A stretch of 64,000 nucleotides of DNA from Pelomonas cellulosilytica (lineage in GTDB: Bacteria > Pseudomonadota > Gammaproteobacteria > Burkholderiales > Burkholderiaceae_C), in NCBI RefSeq assembly GCF_021353265.1, contig NZ_JAJTWU010000004.1, positions 431,013-495,012 of the forward strand, written 5' to 3'. The notes below the pieces were generated by a model, which saw only the letters and a list, made by a program, of their open reading frames with translations, was not told the DNA's origin and ran no database searches. Position 1 is the stretch's first letter, and each line of letters starts with the position of its first letter. Both the position numbers and the translations under genes were made by a program. Positions 8,062 through 17,893 of this stretch are shown here, piece after piece.

Positions 8062-8136
8062 TGGTGGGCGGTGCAGGGTTCGAACCTGCGACCCCTGCCG
8101 TGTGAAGGCAGTGCTCTACCGCTGAGCTAACCGCCC
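8062..8136 (-). tRNA. tRNA-Val (anticodon CAC), copy 2
   Basis: The minus strand folds as a complete tRNA. GGGCGGT pairs with ACCGCCC in the acceptor stem, and the D arm is GCTCAGCGGTAGAGC. The anticodon stem CTGCC/GGCAG has loop TTCACAC (anticodon CAC, reading GUG), and the T arm contains GGTTCGAACC. The discriminator base is A at 8065, and CCA is encoded at 8062-8064. It is 72 nt without CCA and identical to the copy 37 bp upstream. Its 3' end matches the remnant at 4179, so this copy may be the rebuilt attachment site of the adjacent island. Confidence 0.95.
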
Positions 8137-8173
8137 GGGTTCTGGCGTTGCGTGTACAGGACCAGGTGACACC

Positions 8174-8248
8174 TGGTGGGCGGTGCAGGGTTCGAACCTG
8201 CGACCCCTGCCGTGTGAAGGCAGTGCTCTACCGCTGAGCTAACCGCCC
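8174..8248 (-). tRNA. tRNA-Val (anticodon CAC), copy 1
   Basis: This is an identical tandem copy of the tRNA-Val at 8062, with the same stems, anticodon CAC in loop TTCACAC and encoded CCA (8174-8176). It lies on the same strand as lgt-dnaQ, about 50 bp after dnaQ ends. The pair could be read from its own promoter or from dnaQ readthrough. Confidence 0.95.
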
Positions 8249-8300
8249 TGAACACGCATCGGGCGTTGCAATGAACGCGCCGTATCCGGGAAGCCCACGA

Positions 8301-9026
8301 TTATGCCACGACTGGCGCCGGCTCCAGCACTCGCCATTTGCAACTTCCACCGGCCGCCTTGTCGAGGTCGATCAGCAGCTTGGCGTGCGCCGCGGCTTCG
8401 GCTTCGCTTGCGCGGATGACGGGCAGCTCGAAGCGGCTCAGGTCGACAGCCTCGAAGGCGGCATGGGCGTCGCCGCCGCTGTCCCCATGGTCGTCCATCA
8501 GCAGCGCGTCCTGGCCGCGCGTCAGTCGAATGTAGACGTCAGCCAGCAATTCGGCATCCAGCAGCGCGCCGTGCAGCGTGCGCTTGGAGTTGTCGACCTC
8601 CAGCCGACGGCACAGCGCGTCGAGCGAGTTGGCCTTGCCGGGAAACAGGTCCCGCGCCATTAGCAGCGTGTCGCGCACGCTGGCGACATGGTCGGTCAGC
8701 ACGCCGCGCTTGAGGCGGCGCAGCTCCGCATTGACGAAGCCGATATCGAACGGCGCGTTGTGGATGACGAGTTCCGCGCCAGCCAGGAAGGCGAGCAGCT
8801 GGTCGACGATCTCCGCGAACTTGGGCTTGTCGGCCAGGAAGGCCTCGGTCAGGCCGTGCACGCGCAGCGCGTCCTCGTGGCTGGCACGCTCGGGATTGAT
8901 GTAGAGGTGCAGGTTGTTGCCGGTCAGCTGCCGGTCGACCATCTCGACGCAGCCGATCTCGATGATGCGGTCGCCTTTGTCGGCCTCGAGGCCGGTGGTC
9001 TCGGTGTCAAAGAAGATCTGTCTCAT
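8301..9026 (-). CDS. dnaQ: DNA polymerase III epsilon subunit (3'-5' exonuclease)
   Basis: 241 aa with the start placed at ATG 9026, which overlaps the lgt stop by 4 nt (ATGA). The longer upstream frame is only the lgt antiphase. DEDDh proofreading exonuclease motifs are all present: Exo [10 protein letters not shown] (residues 5-13), Exo [13 protein letters not shown] about residue 98, and the Exo III block with [14 protein letters not shown] about residue 160. It removes misincorporated bases as part of the Pol III core. Coupling to lgt and the downstream tRNA-Val genes forms one minus-strand unit. Confidence 0.95.
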   Translation of the reverse strand: MRQIFFDTETTGLEADKGDRIIEIGCVEMVDRQLTGNNLHLYINPERASHEDALRVHGLTEAFLADKPKFAEIVDQLLAFLAGAELVIHNAPFDIGFVNAELRRLKRGVLTDHVASVRDTLLMARDLFPGKANSLDALCRRLEVDNSKRTLHGALLDAELLADVYIRLTRGQDALLMDDHGDSGGDAHAAFEAVDLSRFELPVIRASEAEAAAHAKLLIDLDKAAGGSCKWRVLEPAPVVA

Positions 9027-9841
9027 GCGGGACGGGCGTTGCGTCGGCTGGCCCAGGTAAAGAGGGCCAGGCCGCCGAGGATCATCGGCACGCACAGCCA
9101 CTGGCCCATGCTCAGGCCGGTGCGCATGGCGAAGTCCTTCAGGAAGTCGTCGGGCTCGCGGAAGTATTCCGCCGTGAAGCGCAGCAGGCCGTAGCCGAGC
9201 AGGAAGAGCCCGGAGATCTGCCCCGTCGCGCGGGGTTTGCGCGCAAACCACCACAGCACGATGAAGAGCAGCAGCCCCTCGCCGGCGGCCTGGTAGAGCT
9301 GCGACGGATGGCGGGCGAAGCCAGCCGGGTCATGCGCCTGCGGGAAGATCATCGCCCACGGCAGGTCGGCCGGTGCCTGGCGGCCCCACAGCTCGCCGTT
9401 GATGAAGTTGCCCAGCCGCACGGCCGCAATGCCCGTCGGCACACACGGCGCGATCAGGTCGGACACCTCTAAGAAGCTGCGCCCGCGCTTGCGACCGAAG
9501 AACCACAGCGCGAACAGCACGCCCAGCAGGCCGCCGTGGAAGGACATGCCGCCCTTCCAGACCTCGATGATCTCCGGCAGGTGCTGGATGTAGTAGTCCG
9601 GCTTGTAGAAGAAGCAGTAGCCCAGCCTGCCACCGAGCACCACGCCCAGCACGCCGTAGAAGAGCACGTCGTCGACGTCCTGCTTCGTCCAGCCAACGGC
9701 CATGTGCTGCGGCATGCGCGCGCGCCTGCCGGCCAGCCACAGGAAGAGCCCGAAGGCGATCAGGTAGGTGATGCCGTACCAGTGGATGCCGCCGGATCCA
9801 ATGTGGATGGCGATGGGGTCGAACTGGGGGTGAACCAGCAT
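9023..9841 (-). CDS. lgt: Prolipoprotein diacylglyceryl transferase
   Basis: 272 aa and polytopic. It transfers diacylglycerol from phosphatidylglycerol to the lipobox Cys of prolipoproteins at the inner membrane. Diagnostic blocks are present: [14 protein letters not shown] near residue 17, [10 protein letters not shown] near 100, and the Lgt signature with [13 protein letters not shown] near 143, which includes the essential Arg and Asn/Glu residues. It is translationally coupled to dnaQ. The window's lipoproteins (for example the NHL protein at 1506 and the DUF1800 protein) would be its clients. Confidence 0.95.
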   Translation of the reverse strand: MLVHPQFDPIAIHIGSGGIHWYGITYLIAFGLFLWLAGRRARMPQHMAVGWTKQDVDDVLFYGVLGVVLGGRLGYCFFYKPDYYIQHLPEIIEVWKGGMSFHGGLLGVLFALWFFGRKRGRSFLEVSDLIAPCVPTGIAAVRLGNFINGELWGRQAPADLPWAMIFPQAHDPAGFARHPSQLYQAAGEGLLLFIVLWWFARKPRATGQISGLFLLGYGLLRFTAEYFREPDDFLKDFAMRTGLSMGQWLCVPMILGGLALFTWASRRNARPA

Positions 9842-9917
9842 GCTGAGCAGCGGAAGCGAAAGCGGCCGGCATCATAGCCAGCCCTCCCCGACTGCCCGCC
9901 GGCGGGTTAGCGGCGGG

Positions 9918-10178
9918 TTAGCGGCGGCGCTTATCGCCGGGCCGCAATTGGCCCAGCGCTTCCATCTGCTGGGCGCGGCGGGCTGCCTTCTTGGCGTCAA
10001 GAGATGCCATGGCCTTGCGCTGCGTCAAACCTGTGATGTCTGCCCACCACCACCAAAGCGCTGCCAGGCCGAACGGAGACAGCACAATCGCCCACGCCCA
10101 GACGTCGTCCTTGTGGAACTGGACCCAGCCCCCCAAGCGCAAGACGACCAACAGCACGCCGATCACCACAAACGCCAT
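9918..10178 (-). CDS. Small Trp-rich membrane protein (TIGR04438 type)
   Basis: 86 aa. A hydrophobic N-terminal helix ([15 protein letters not shown]) is followed by a tryptophan-rich stretch with WAWAIVL and [12 protein letters not shown], then a charged, Arg/Lys-rich tail ending KRRR. This matches the small Trp-rich protein family found mainly in Burkholderiales, whose function is unknown. It lies between lgt and the cytochrome c gene and is divergent from the latter, with about 58 bp between the two starts. Confidence 0.75.
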   Translation of the reverse strand: MAFVVIGVLLVVLRLGGWVQFHKDDVWAWAIVLSPFGLAALWWWWADITGLTQRKAMASLDAKKAARRAQQMEALGQLRPGDKRRR

Positions 10179-10236
10179 GCGGCATCTCCTTCAGGTATCT
10201 TTGCACCACTGTAGTTCAACGCCAGGAAAGGTTTTC

Positions 10237-10533
10237 ATGAAAGCACTGCTTCTCACCCTCGCCCTCGTCGCCCCCGCCGCCTTCGCCAGCCAGGAGCTGG
10301 CGCAGAAGAAGAACTGCCTGGCTTGCCACGCGCTCGACAAGAAGCTCGTCGGTCCCGCCTACAAGGACGTGGCCGCCAAGTACGCGAAGGACAAGGACGC
10401 CTACAAGAAGCTGGCCGAGAAGATCCAGAAGGGCGGCTCCGGCGTCTGGGGCCCCGTGCCCATGCCGCCGAACACGCAGGTCAACCAGGCCGAGGCCGAA
10501 ACGCTGGCCAAGTGGATCCTGACGGTCAAGTGA
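10237..10533 (+). CDS. Class I c-type cytochrome (c551/c552-like)
   Basis: 98 aa with start ATG 10237, preceded by AGGAAAG. A signal peptide ([16 protein letters not shown]) is followed by a mature domain of about 80 residues. The heme site CLACH lies near residue 28, and the axial Met is in GPVPMPPN near residue 77. This is the size and layout of small periplasmic electron carriers such as cytochrome c551/c552. The partner is not evident from the neighbours. A strong terminator follows at 10564. Confidence 0.92.
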   Translation: MKALLLTLALVAPAAFASQELAQKKNCLACHALDKKLVGPAYKDVAAKYAKDKDAYKKLAEKIQKGGSGVWGPVPMPPNTQVNQAEAETLAKWILTVK

Positions 10534-10563
10534 CCTACTAACCGGCCGATCCGGCTGAATGGA

Positions 10564-10586
10564 ACAGGCCCTGCGGGGCCTGTTTT
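10564..10586 (+). terminator. Rho-independent terminator after cytochrome c
   Basis: ACAGGCCC (10564-10571) pairs with GGGCCTGT (10576-10583) around a TGCG loop, and the stem runs into TTTT. It lies 30 bp after the cytochrome stop codon. Confidence 0.85.
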
Positions 10587-10706
10587 ACTTGGGGCCATGA
10601 GCCAAAGGGACGGGTCAGCACCGGGAAGCCTTCATGGGCAAGTCATGCCGGCTGCCAAGAATGCGCCGCGCGCAGGCCGTTCTGCGCGAAGACCCAACGG
10701 CCCCCC

Positions 10707-12083
10707 ATGACCCTCAACCGCATCCACAAGCTCGCGGCCACCGCCGCCGCTCTTGCCGCGCTGTTCAGCGCCTCCACCGCGAACGCCGCATCCGCCTCGC
10801 TGGAAGGCTGGGCGCTGATGCCCGCCAACACGTTCGCCGACGGCCCGACGACGGGCCAGTTCGCCAGCGGTGCCGGCGGCAACCCGCTGCCCCTGGTGAA
10901 CAAGCAATCCGTCCAGGGCTTCTCCGCCGTGCTGGCAGGCCCGACCGCCGGCAGCTACTACTTCATGCCGGACAACGGCTTCGGCACGCAGGGCAATTCG
11001 GCCGACGCGCTGCTGCGCATGTACGCCGTGACGCCCAACTTCAAAACCGCCCTGGGCGGCACCGGCACGGTGTCAGCCGCCAACTACAACACCGGCGCGG
11101 CGATGAGCGGCTTCACGAGCGGCAGCTACATCAACCTGTCCGACCCGAACAACCTGCTCAGCCTCAAGATCCAGGCCGACTACAAGCGCTACTACAACAA
11201 CGCCGCCAACCCACTGGTCGACCCGAGCATCCGCAACGACCGTCTGCTGACCGGTGCGGACTTCGACGTCGAGTCGGTGCGCAAGGACAAGAACGGCAAC
11301 CTGTGGTTCGGCGACGAGTTCGGCCCCTACCTCGTCAAGACCAACGCCCAGGGCGAAGTGCTGCGCCGCGAGATCGGCATGCTGGGCGTGGCCTCGCCTC
11401 AGAACCCGGCCGTCATCAACGGCACCATCAGCGCGACGCTCGGCAGCTCACGCGGCTTCGAGGGCATGGCCATCAACCCGAACGGCGACCGCCTCTACAC
11501 GCTGCTGGAAGGCTCCGTGACGGGCGATCCGGCCAAGACGCTGCGCATCAACGCCTTCGACGTCAACACCGAGGCCTACACCGGCGAGCAGTGGCGCTAC
11601 CAGCTCGATGCCAACGGCACCAACATCGGTGACATGACGGCCATCAACGACCATCAGTTCCTCGTCATCGAGCGCAACGGCGCCACCGCCACGGGCGGCG
11701 GCACGCCGTTCAAGAAGATCTTCTCGGTTGACCTGAACAAGGTGGACGCGAGCGGCAACCTCGTGAAGACCGAGGTCGTGGACCTGATGAACATCGCCGA
11801 CCCGCACGACCTCAACGGCGACGGCAGCAAGACGTTCACCTTCCCGTTCGTCACGATCGAAAGCGTGCTGATCCTGGATTCGCACACGCTGCTTGTCGCC
11901 AACGACAACAACTACCCTGGCACCGGGGGGCGCGACCTGGGCTCGGACAACACCGAGTTCCTGAAGATCCACCTCGACCAGGCGCTCAACGTGGCGGCCG
12001 TGCCGGAGCCGAGCACCTATGCGCTGATGCTCGGCGGCATGGGCCTCGTGGGCTTCATCGCGCGCCGCCGCCAGCAACGCTGA
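10707..12083 (+). CDS. PEP-CTERM esterase-like phytase family protein
   Basis: 458 aa. A signal peptide covers about residues 1-27 (ending STANA). The body resembles the 'esterase-like activity of phytase' family: YYFMPDNGFGTQGNS near 90, FDVESVRKDKNGNLWFGDEF near 189, GFEGMAINPNGDRLYTLLEG near 252, and HDLNGDG near 371. The C-terminus is a textbook PEP-CTERM sorting signal: VPEPSTYALMLGGMGLVGF, a membrane segment, then ARRRQQR. An exosortase would cut there and send the protein to the surface or matrix. No exosortase gene is in the window. A strong terminator follows. Confidence 0.87.
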   Translation: MTLNRIHKLAATAAALAALFSASTANAASASLEGWALMPANTFADGPTTGQFASGAGGNPLPLVNKQSVQGFSAVLAGPTAGSYYFMPDNGFGTQGNSADALLRMYAVTPNFKTALGGTGTVSAANYNTGAAMSGFTSGSYINLSDPNNLLSLKIQADYKRYYNNAANPLVDPSIRNDRLLTGADFDVESVRKDKNGNLWFGDEFGPYLVKTNAQGEVLRREIGMLGVASPQNPAVINGTISATLGSSRGFEGMAINPNGDRLYTLLEGSVTGDPAKTLRINAFDVNTEAYTGEQWRYQLDANGTNIGDMTAINDHQFLVIERNGATATGGGTPFKKIFSVDLNKVDASGNLVKTEVVDLMNIADPHDLNGDGSKTFTFPFVTIESVLILDSHTLLVANDNNYPGTGGRDLGSDNTEFLKIHLDQALNVAAVPEPSTYALMLGGMGLVGFIARRRQQR

Positions 12084-12100
12084 TTCCGGTAGCGCATACA

Positions 12101-12125
12101 AGGGCCGCCCGCGGGCGGCCCTTTT
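12101..12125 (+). terminator. Terminator between the PEP-CTERM gene and acs
   Basis: AGGGCCGCCC (12101-12110) is complementary to GGGCGGCCCT (12113-12122) and is followed by TTT. It sits 17 bp after the PEP-CTERM gene stop, in the convergent gap with acs. Confidence 0.85.
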
Positions 12126-12140
12126 GCTGGCGTAGGGCGA

Positions 12141-14102
12141 TCAGTAGGCCTGGCCCAGCTGCTCCAGGATGGCTGGGTTCTCCAAGGTGCTGGTGTCCTG
12201 CGTGACGCTCTCGCCCTTGGCCACCGAGCGCAGCAGCCGCCGCATGATCTTGCCGGAGCGCGTCTTGGGCAGGTTGTCGCCGAAGCGAATGTCCTTGGGC
12301 TTGGCGATCGGGCCGATCTCCTTGGCGACGTGATCGCGCAGCTGCTTGGCGATGGCCTTGGCCTCGTCGCCGGTGGGGCGCGGACGCTTCAGCACGACGA
12401 AGGCACAGATGGCCTCGCCGGTCGTGTCGTCCGGGCGGCCCACGACAGCGGCTTCTGCGACCAGCTCGGTGCAGCTGACCAGCGCGGACTCGATCTCCAT
12501 CGTGCCCATGCGGTGACCGGACACGTTCAGCACGTCGTCGATACGGCCGGTGATCGTGAAGTAGCCCGTCTCGGCGTCGCGGATGGCGCCGTCGCCGGCC
12601 AGGTAGTAGCCCTTCAGCTCGGCCGGGTAGTAGCTCTTCTTGAAGCGCTCGGGGTCACCGTAGATCGTGCGGATCATGCTGGGCCACGGCTTCTTGACAA
12701 CGAGGATGCCACCCTGCCCGTTGGGCACGTCATTGCCGGTCTCGTCGACGATGGCCGCCGTGATGCCCGGGAAGGGCAGCGTGCAGGAGCCGGGCACCAG
12801 CGTCGTCACGCCCGGCAGCGGCGTGATCATGTGACCGCCGGTCTCCGTCTGCCAGAAGGTGTCGACGATGGGGCAGCGGCCGCCGCCGACGTTGGCGTGG
12901 TACCACTCCCAGGCGGCCGGGTTGATGGGTTCGCCCACCGAGCCCAGCAGGCGCAGGCTGGACAGGTCATAGTTCTTCGGGTGCACGGCCTCATTCGTCT
13001 CGGCCGCCTTGATCAGCGAGCGGATGGCCGTGGGCGCCGTGTAGAAGATCGTCGCCTTGTGCTTCTGGATCATCTGCCAGAAGCGGCCAGCGTCCGGGTA
13101 GGTCGGCACGCCCTCGAAGACGATCTCGGTACCGCCCAGCGCCAGTGGGCCGTAGGTGATGTAGGTGTGGCCGGTGACCCAGCCGATGTCGGCCGTGCAC
13201 CAGAAGATGTCGTCGTCCTTCAGGTCAAAGGTCCACTTGGTCGTCAACGCCGCATGCAGCAGGTAGCCGCCGCTGCTGTGCTGCACACCCTTGGGCTTGC
13301 CGGTGGAGCCTGACGTGTAGAGCAGGAACAGCGGATGCTCGGCCTCGACCCACTCGGGCGGGCACACGGTGGACTGCGCCGCGGTCAGCTCGTGCAGCCA
13401 CAGGTCGCGACCCTCGACCCAGGCGATCTTGCCGCCGGTGCGCTTGTAGACGATGACGTCCTTCAGCGTCGGGCAGCTGTTGTCGGCCAGCGCCTCGTCC
13501 ACGATGGCCTTCAGCGGCAGCGACTTGCCGCCGCGCTGCTGCTCGTCCGCGCAGATGAGCGCCACGGCGCCGGCGTCCTGCACACGGTCACGCAGGCTCT
13601 GGGCGGAGAAGCCGCCGAACACGACCGAGTGCGTCGCGCCGATGCGCGCGCAGGCCTGCATCGCGACGACGCCCTCCACCGACATCGGCATGTAGATGAC
13701 GACCCGGTCGCCCTTCTTGATGCCGCGCGCCTTCAGCGCGTTGGCCAGTTGGCTGACGCGGTCCAGCAGGTCGGCATAGGTGACGGTCGTCACCGAGCCG
13801 TCGTCGGCCTCGAAGATCAGCGCCGTCTTGCCGCCCTTGCCTGCCTCTACGTGGCGGTCCAGACAGTTGTAGGACACATTGAGCTTGCCGTCCTCGAACC
13901 ACTTGAAGAACGGCGCATCGCTGTCGTTGAGCGTCTTCGTGAACGGCGTCTGCCAAGTGATGAGCTCGCGGGCCAGGCGGGCCCAGTAGCCCGCGTAGTC
14001 CTTCTCCGCCTCGGCCACCAGCGCCGCATAGCCGGCCTCGCCCTTCACATGAGCATTGGCGACCCAGGCGGGGCTGGGGGCGTAGGTGTTCAGCGTACTC
14101 AT
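12141..14102 (-). CDS. acs: Acetyl-CoA synthetase (AMP-forming)
   Basis: 653 aa, the normal Acs size, starting at ATG 14102 with a GGAG ribosome binding site 8 nt upstream. The ATG at 14222 would add a non-family extension. It converts acetate, ATP and CoA to acetyl-CoA through acetyl-AMP. The adenylate-forming P-loop [11 protein letters not shown] lies near residue 260 and [12 protein letters not shown] near 410. [12 protein letters not shown] lies near 493 and [14 protein letters not shown] near 510. The C-terminal [11 protein letters not shown] carries the Lys that Pat acetylates and CobB deacetylates in this family. An HDAC-like deacetylase elsewhere in the window is unrelated by position. 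Confidence 0.96.
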   Translation of the reverse strand: MSTLNTYAPSPAWVANAHVKGEAGYAALVAEAEKDYAGYWARLARELITWQTPFTKTLNDSDAPFFKWFEDGKLNVSYNCLDRHVEAGKGGKTALIFEADDGSVTTVTYADLLDRVSQLANALKARGIKKGDRVVIYMPMSVEGVVAMQACARIGATHSVVFGGFSAQSLRDRVQDAGAVALICADEQQRGGKSLPLKAIVDEALADNSCPTLKDVIVYKRTGGKIAWVEGRDLWLHELTAAQSTVCPPEWVEAEHPLFLLYTSGSTGKPKGVQHSSGGYLLHAALTTKWTFDLKDDDIFWCTADIGWVTGHTYITYGPLALGGTEIVFEGVPTYPDAGRFWQMIQKHKATIFYTAPTAIRSLIKAAETNEAVHPKNYDLSSLRLLGSVGEPINPAAWEWYHANVGGGRCPIVDTFWQTETGGHMITPLPGVTTLVPGSCTLPFPGITAAIVDETGNDVPNGQGGILVVKKPWPSMIRTIYGDPERFKKSYYPAELKGYYLAGDGAIRDAETGYFTITGRIDDVLNVSGHRMGTMEIESALVSCTELVAEAAVVGRPDDTTGEAICAFVVLKRPRPTGDEAKAIAKQLRDHVAKEIGPIAKPKDIRFGDNLPKTRSGKIMRRLLRSVAKGESVTQDTSTLENPAILEQLGQAY

Positions 14103-14220
14103 CGAAGTCTCCTCGAGTTGATTGGCGCGGACTGTGCTTCGGGCGTCTGACGATGCCCTGACGGCGGAGCTGTCATTCGTGGCACCTAGAATTTCCACTG
14201 ATTCTTCCAGCTTGCACCGC

Positions 14221-14853
14221 ATGGCCCACGATCCTCAGCTCCGCCCCCTGCCCCGCCTGATCTTCGCCAGCCGCTGGCTGCAGCTACCGCTGTATCTGGG
14301 ACTCATCGCCGCCCAGGCCATCTACGTGTTCCAGTTTTGGACCGAACTGGTGCACCTGATCGAAGCGGCCTTCGGTGACCAGCATGCGCTGGAACTGCTG
14401 GTCAAGAGCATCGGCTACAAGAGCATGACCATCAAGGATGCCGCAGGCGCCGTCATCGGCTATGAGCCGATTGCCAATCTCAACGAGACCATCCTGATGC
14501 TGGTCGTGCTGGGCCTGATCGACGTGGTGATGATCTCCAACCTGCTGATCATGGTCATCGTCGGTGGCTACGAGACCTTCGTGTCACGCATGGACCTGGA
14601 CGGCCACCCCGACCAGCCCGAGTGGCTGAGCCATGTGAACGCCTCGGTGCTGAAGGTCAAGCTGGCCACCGCCATCATCGGCATCAGCTCCATCCACCTG
14701 CTCAAGACCTTCATCAACGCCGACAACTACGCCGAGAAGACGCTGATGTGGCAGACGGTCATCCACGTCGCCTTCCTGCTGTCGGCCATGGCCATCGCGT
14801 TCACTGACCGGCTGCTGCCGCAGCCGCCGCATCACGGCGAAGACAAGCACTGA
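14221..14853 (+). CDS. YqhA/UPF0114 family membrane protein
   Basis: 210 aa, starting at ATG 14221, which fits the family N-terminus better than the longer frame. At least four membrane segments are visible: [20 protein letters not shown] near 20, [16 protein letters not shown] near 90, [14 protein letters not shown] near 146 and [15 protein letters not shown] near 180. The [12 protein letters not shown] and [17 protein letters not shown] blocks identify UPF0114 (TIGR00645). Function is unknown. It is divergent from acs with a 118-bp gap. Confidence 0.88.
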   Translation: MAHDPQLRPLPRLIFASRWLQLPLYLGLIAAQAIYVFQFWTELVHLIEAAFGDQHALELLVKSIGYKSMTIKDAAGAVIGYEPIANLNETILMLVVLGLIDVVMISNLLIMVIVGGYETFVSRMDLDGHPDQPEWLSHVNASVLKVKLATAIIGISSIHLLKTFINADNYAEKTLMWQTVIHVAFLLSAMAIAFTDRLLPQPPHHGEDKH

Positions 14854-14880
14854 TCGCCCCTCAGGCCGGCCCGGCCGCCA

Positions 14881-16266
14881 TCACCGGCCGACCATCTGCG
14901 CCGGCACCACCCAGGCGTCGAACTGTTCGGCCGTCACGTGGCCCAGCGCCAGCGCGGCCTCCCGCAGGCTGCTGCCGTCCTTATGCGCCTTCTTGGCGAT
15001 CTGGGCAGCCTTGTCGTAGCCGATGTGGGTGTTCAGCGCCGTCACCAGCATCAGCGAGCGCTCCACCAGCTCGGCGATGCGGGCCTCGTTGGGCTCGATG
15101 CCCGCGGCGCAATGCGTGTCGAAGCTGCGCATGCCGTCGCCCAGCAGGCGCACGCTCTGCAGGAAGTTGTGGATGACCATCGGGCGGAACACGTTCAGCT
15201 CGAAGTTGCCTGACGCCCCACCGATGTTGATGGCCACGTCGTTGCCCATGACCTGCGCGGCCAACATCGTGACCGCCTCGCTCTGCGTCGGGTTGACCTT
15301 GCCGGGCATGATGGACGAGCCGGGCTCGTTCTCCGGAATGCGGATCTCGCCGATGCCGCTGCGCGGGCCGCTGGCCAGCCAGCGCACGTCGTTGGCGATC
15401 TTGGTCAGGCTGGCGGCCAGCGTCTTCAGCGCGCCATGCGCGTGGACGAGCGCGTCGCAGGACGCCATCGCCTCGAACTTGTTCGGCGCAGTCACGAAGG
15501 GGTGGCCCGTCAGTCGCGCCAGCTCCGCGGCGACCGCATCGGCATAGCCCCTGGGCGCATTCAGCCCCGTGCCCACCGCCGTGCCGCCTAGCGCCAATTC
15601 TTGCAAGTGTGGCAGCGCCGCCAGCACATGTCTTTCGCCGTGGGCCAGCTGGGCCACCCAGCCGGAAATCTCCTGCCCCAGCGTCAACGGCGTCGCGTCC
15701 TGCAGGTGCGTCCGGCCGATCTTGACGATGCCGTCATTGGCCTCGGCCTTGGCCTGCAGCGTCGCCCGCAGCGCGCGCAGGGCCGGCAGCAACCGCTCAT
15801 GCAGCGCCACGACGGCGGCGACGTGCATCGCCGTCGGGAACACGTCGTTGCTGCTCTGGCTGCGGTTGACGTCGTCGTTCGGGTGCACCAGCCGCCCCTC
15901 GCCGCGCTCGCCGCCCAGCAGCTCGCTGGCGCGATTGGCCAGCACCTCGTTGACGTTCATGTTGGTCTGCGTGCCGGAGCCGGTCTGCCAGACGACGAGC
16001 GGGAACTCGCCCGCATGCCGCCCGGCGATGACCTCGTCGGCCGCCGCGACGATGGCGTCGGTCTTGCTCGCGTCCTGCAGGCCCAGCGCCTGGTTTACTA
16101 CCGCCGACGCGCGCTTGACCGTCGCCAGTGCGCGGATCAGCTCGGGCGACTGCCGCTCGCCAGAGATGTCGAAGTTCTGCAGCGAGCGCTGCGTCTGCGC
16201 CCCCCACAGCCTGTCGGCCGGCACCTCGATCGGGCCGAAGGTGTCGCGTTCGATGCGAGTGGTCAT
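14881..16266 (-). CDS. fumC: Fumarate hydratase class II
   Basis: 461 aa, starting at ATG 16266. This is the iron-independent fumarase interconverting fumarate and malate. Motifs: [20 protein letters not shown] at the N-terminus, [15 protein letters not shown] near 96, and the fumarase/aspartase signature [11 protein letters not shown] near 317, which includes the mobile-loop serine. It is divergent from the class I fumarase at 16352, with only 85 bp between the starts, so the two isozymes may share control. Confidence 0.97.
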   Translation of the reverse strand: MTTRIERDTFGPIEVPADRLWGAQTQRSLQNFDISGERQSPELIRALATVKRASAVVNQALGLQDASKTDAIVAAADEVIAGRHAGEFPLVVWQTGSGTQTNMNVNEVLANRASELLGGERGEGRLVHPNDDVNRSQSSNDVFPTAMHVAAVVALHERLLPALRALRATLQAKAEANDGIVKIGRTHLQDATPLTLGQEISGWVAQLAHGERHVLAALPHLQELALGGTAVGTGLNAPRGYADAVAAELARLTGHPFVTAPNKFEAMASCDALVHAHGALKTLAASLTKIANDVRWLASGPRSGIGEIRIPENEPGSSIMPGKVNPTQSEAVTMLAAQVMGNDVAINIGGASGNFELNVFRPMVIHNFLQSVRLLGDGMRSFDTHCAAGIEPNEARIAELVERSLMLVTALNTHIGYDKAAQIAKKAHKDGSSLREAALALGHVTAEQFDAWVVPAQMVGR

Positions 16267-16351
16267 GGTGGGGGCTCCTGGCGGGTTGTCAGCTCCATTG
16301 TGGGGTGGCGCCGGATAATCGGCGCCGCAGTCCACCCCCACCGACTTCGCC

Positions 16352-17893
16352 ATGACCGTCACGATCCGCCAGCAAGACCTCATCGACAGCATCGCCGCCG
16401 CGCTGCAGTACATCTCGTACTACCACCCGGCCGACTACATCGCCCACCTCGCCCGGGCCTACGAGAGCGAGCAGAGCCCCGCGGCCAGGGATGCCATCGC
16501 GCAGATCCTGACCAACAGCCGCATGTGCGCCGAGGGCCGGCGCCCGATCTGCCAGGACACCGGCATCGTCAACGTCTTCCTGAAAATCGGCATGGACGTT
16601 CGCTGGGAAGGCTTCAGCGGCAGCATCGAGGACGCCATCAACGAGGGCGTGCGCCAGGGTTATTTGAATCCCGACAACAAGCTGCGCGCGTCCGTGCTGG
16701 ACGACCCCATCTTTGCGCGCAAGAACACCAAGGACAACACGCCCGCCGTCGTGCAGATGGAGGTGGTGCCCGGCAACACGGTGGACGTCATCGTCGCGGC
16801 CAAGGGCGGCGGCAGCGAGAACAAGAGCAAGGTCTACATGCTCAACCCCAGCGACGACATCGTCGACTGGGTGCTGAAGACCGTGCCGACGATGGGCGCC
16901 GGCTGGTGCCCGCCGGGCATGCTGGGCATTGGCGTCGGCGGCACGGCCGAGAAGGCCGCGCTGCTGGCCAAGCAGGCGCTGATGGAAGACATCGACATGT
17001 ATGAGCTGCTGCAGCGCGGCCCGCAGAACAAGCTCGAGGAACTGCGCATCGAGCTCTACCAGAAGGTCAACGCGCTGGGCATCGGCGCCCAGGGCCTGGG
17101 CGGCCTCACCACGGTGCTCGACGTGAAGATCAAGACCTTCCCGACGCACGCGGCCAGCAAGCCCATCGCGATGATCCCGAACTGCGCCGCCACCCGCCAT
17201 GCGCACTTCGTGCTGGACGGCAGTGGCCCCAGCTACATCGAGCCGCCGAGCCTCGACCTGTGGCCCGATGTGAATTGGGCGCCCGACTACAACAAGAGCA
17301 AGCGCGTCGACCTGAACGCGCTGACGCCCGCCGAGGTGGCGAGCTGGAAGCCCGGGGACACGCTGCTGCTGAACGGCAAGATGCTGACCGGCCGCGACGC
17401 CGCGCACAAGCGCATCCAGGACATGCTGGCCAAGGGTGAACCGCTGCCGGTGGACTTCACGAACCGCGTCATCTACTACGTCGGCCCCGTGGACCCGGTG
17501 CGCGACGAGGTCGTCGGACCGGCCGGCCCGACCACGGCCACGCGCATGGACAAGTTCACCGACATGATGCTGGCCAAGACCGGCCTCATCGCGATGGTCG
17601 GCAAGGCCGAGCGCGGTCCCGTCGCCATCGAGTCGATCAAGAACCACAAGAGCGCCTATCTGATGGCGGTGGGCGGCGCGGCCTACCTCGTCAGCAAGGC
17701 GATCAAGGGCGCCAAGGTCGTGGGCTTTGCCGACCTCGGCATGGAAGCCATCTACGAGTTCGACGTCGTGGACATGCCGGTCACGGTCGCGGTGGACGCC
17801 AGCGGTACCAGCGCCCACATCACGGGCCCGGCCGAATGGCAGCAGCGCATCGCCTCCGGCAAGCCGGTGGGCATCCCGGTCGCGACCGCATGA
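16352..17893 (+). CDS. Fumarate hydratase class I (Fe-S)
   Basis: 513 aa, an oxygen-sensitive [4Fe-4S] fumarase of the FumA/FumB type. The N-terminal alpha domain carries [15 protein letters not shown] near residue 52 and [15 protein letters not shown] near 185. The three cluster cysteines are expected among Cys53, Cys62 and later Cys residues such as the one in [10 protein letters not shown]. The beta domain follows from about 330 with [16 protein letters not shown]. It is divergent from fumC and overlaps the next GNAT gene by 4 nt. Confidence 0.95.
   Translation: MTVTIRQQDLIDSIAAALQYISYYHPADYIAHLARAYESEQSPAARDAIAQILTNSRMCAEGRRPICQDTGIVNVFLKIGMDVRWEGFSGSIEDAINEGVRQGYLNPDNKLRASVLDDPIFARKNTKDNTPAVVQMEVVPGNTVDVIVAAKGGGSENKSKVYMLNPSDDIVDWVLKTVPTMGAGWCPPGMLGIGVGGTAEKAALLAKQALMEDIDMYELLQRGPQNKLEELRIELYQKVNALGIGAQGLGGLTTVLDVKIKTFPTHAASKPIAMIPNCAATRHAHFVLDGSGPSYIEPPSLDLWPDVNWAPDYNKSKRVDLNALTPAEVASWKPGDTLLLNGKMLTGRDAAHKRIQDMLAKGEPLPVDFTNRVIYYVGPVDPVRDEVVGPAGPTTATRMDKFTDMMLAKTGLIAMVGKAERGPVAIESIKNHKSAYLMAVGGAAYLVSKAIKGAKVVGFADLGMEAIYEFDVVDMPVTVAVDASGTSAHITGPAEWQQRIASGKPVGIPVATA

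Larger units (their letters stand above)
4179..8064. mobile_element. Decayed tRNA-Val-flanked genomic island
   Basis: About 3.9 kb lies between the tRNA-Val 3' remnant at 4179-4212 and the 3' end of the intact tRNA-Val at 8065. The contents are accessory only: hipBA, an orphan HTH antitoxin with a truncated toxin, a transposon ATPase fragment, and an IS21-like transposase fragment with its terminal repeats. The stretch 5985-6140 is distinctly AT-rich against the rest of the window. No integrase gene is visible, so the element must be decayed or was moved in trans. A simpler alternative is a broken third copy of the tandem tRNA-Val array with later insertions. Confidence 0.6.

Noticed and set aside
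8062-8248. Possible CRISPR-like short direct repeats
   Set aside because: These are two identical tandem tRNA-Val genes. No array of short repeats with unique spacers was seen anywhere in the window.
9991-10236. Extended N-terminus for the cytochrome c gene
   Set aside because: The upstream codons are antisense to the Trp-rich protein gene. ATG 10237 is followed at once by a clear signal peptide and preceded by AGGAAAG.
16289-17818. 509-codon minus-strand frame opposite the class I fumarase
   Set aside because: The fumarase frame has all cluster and domain motifs. The antisense product is His/Arg/Asp-rich with no motif.
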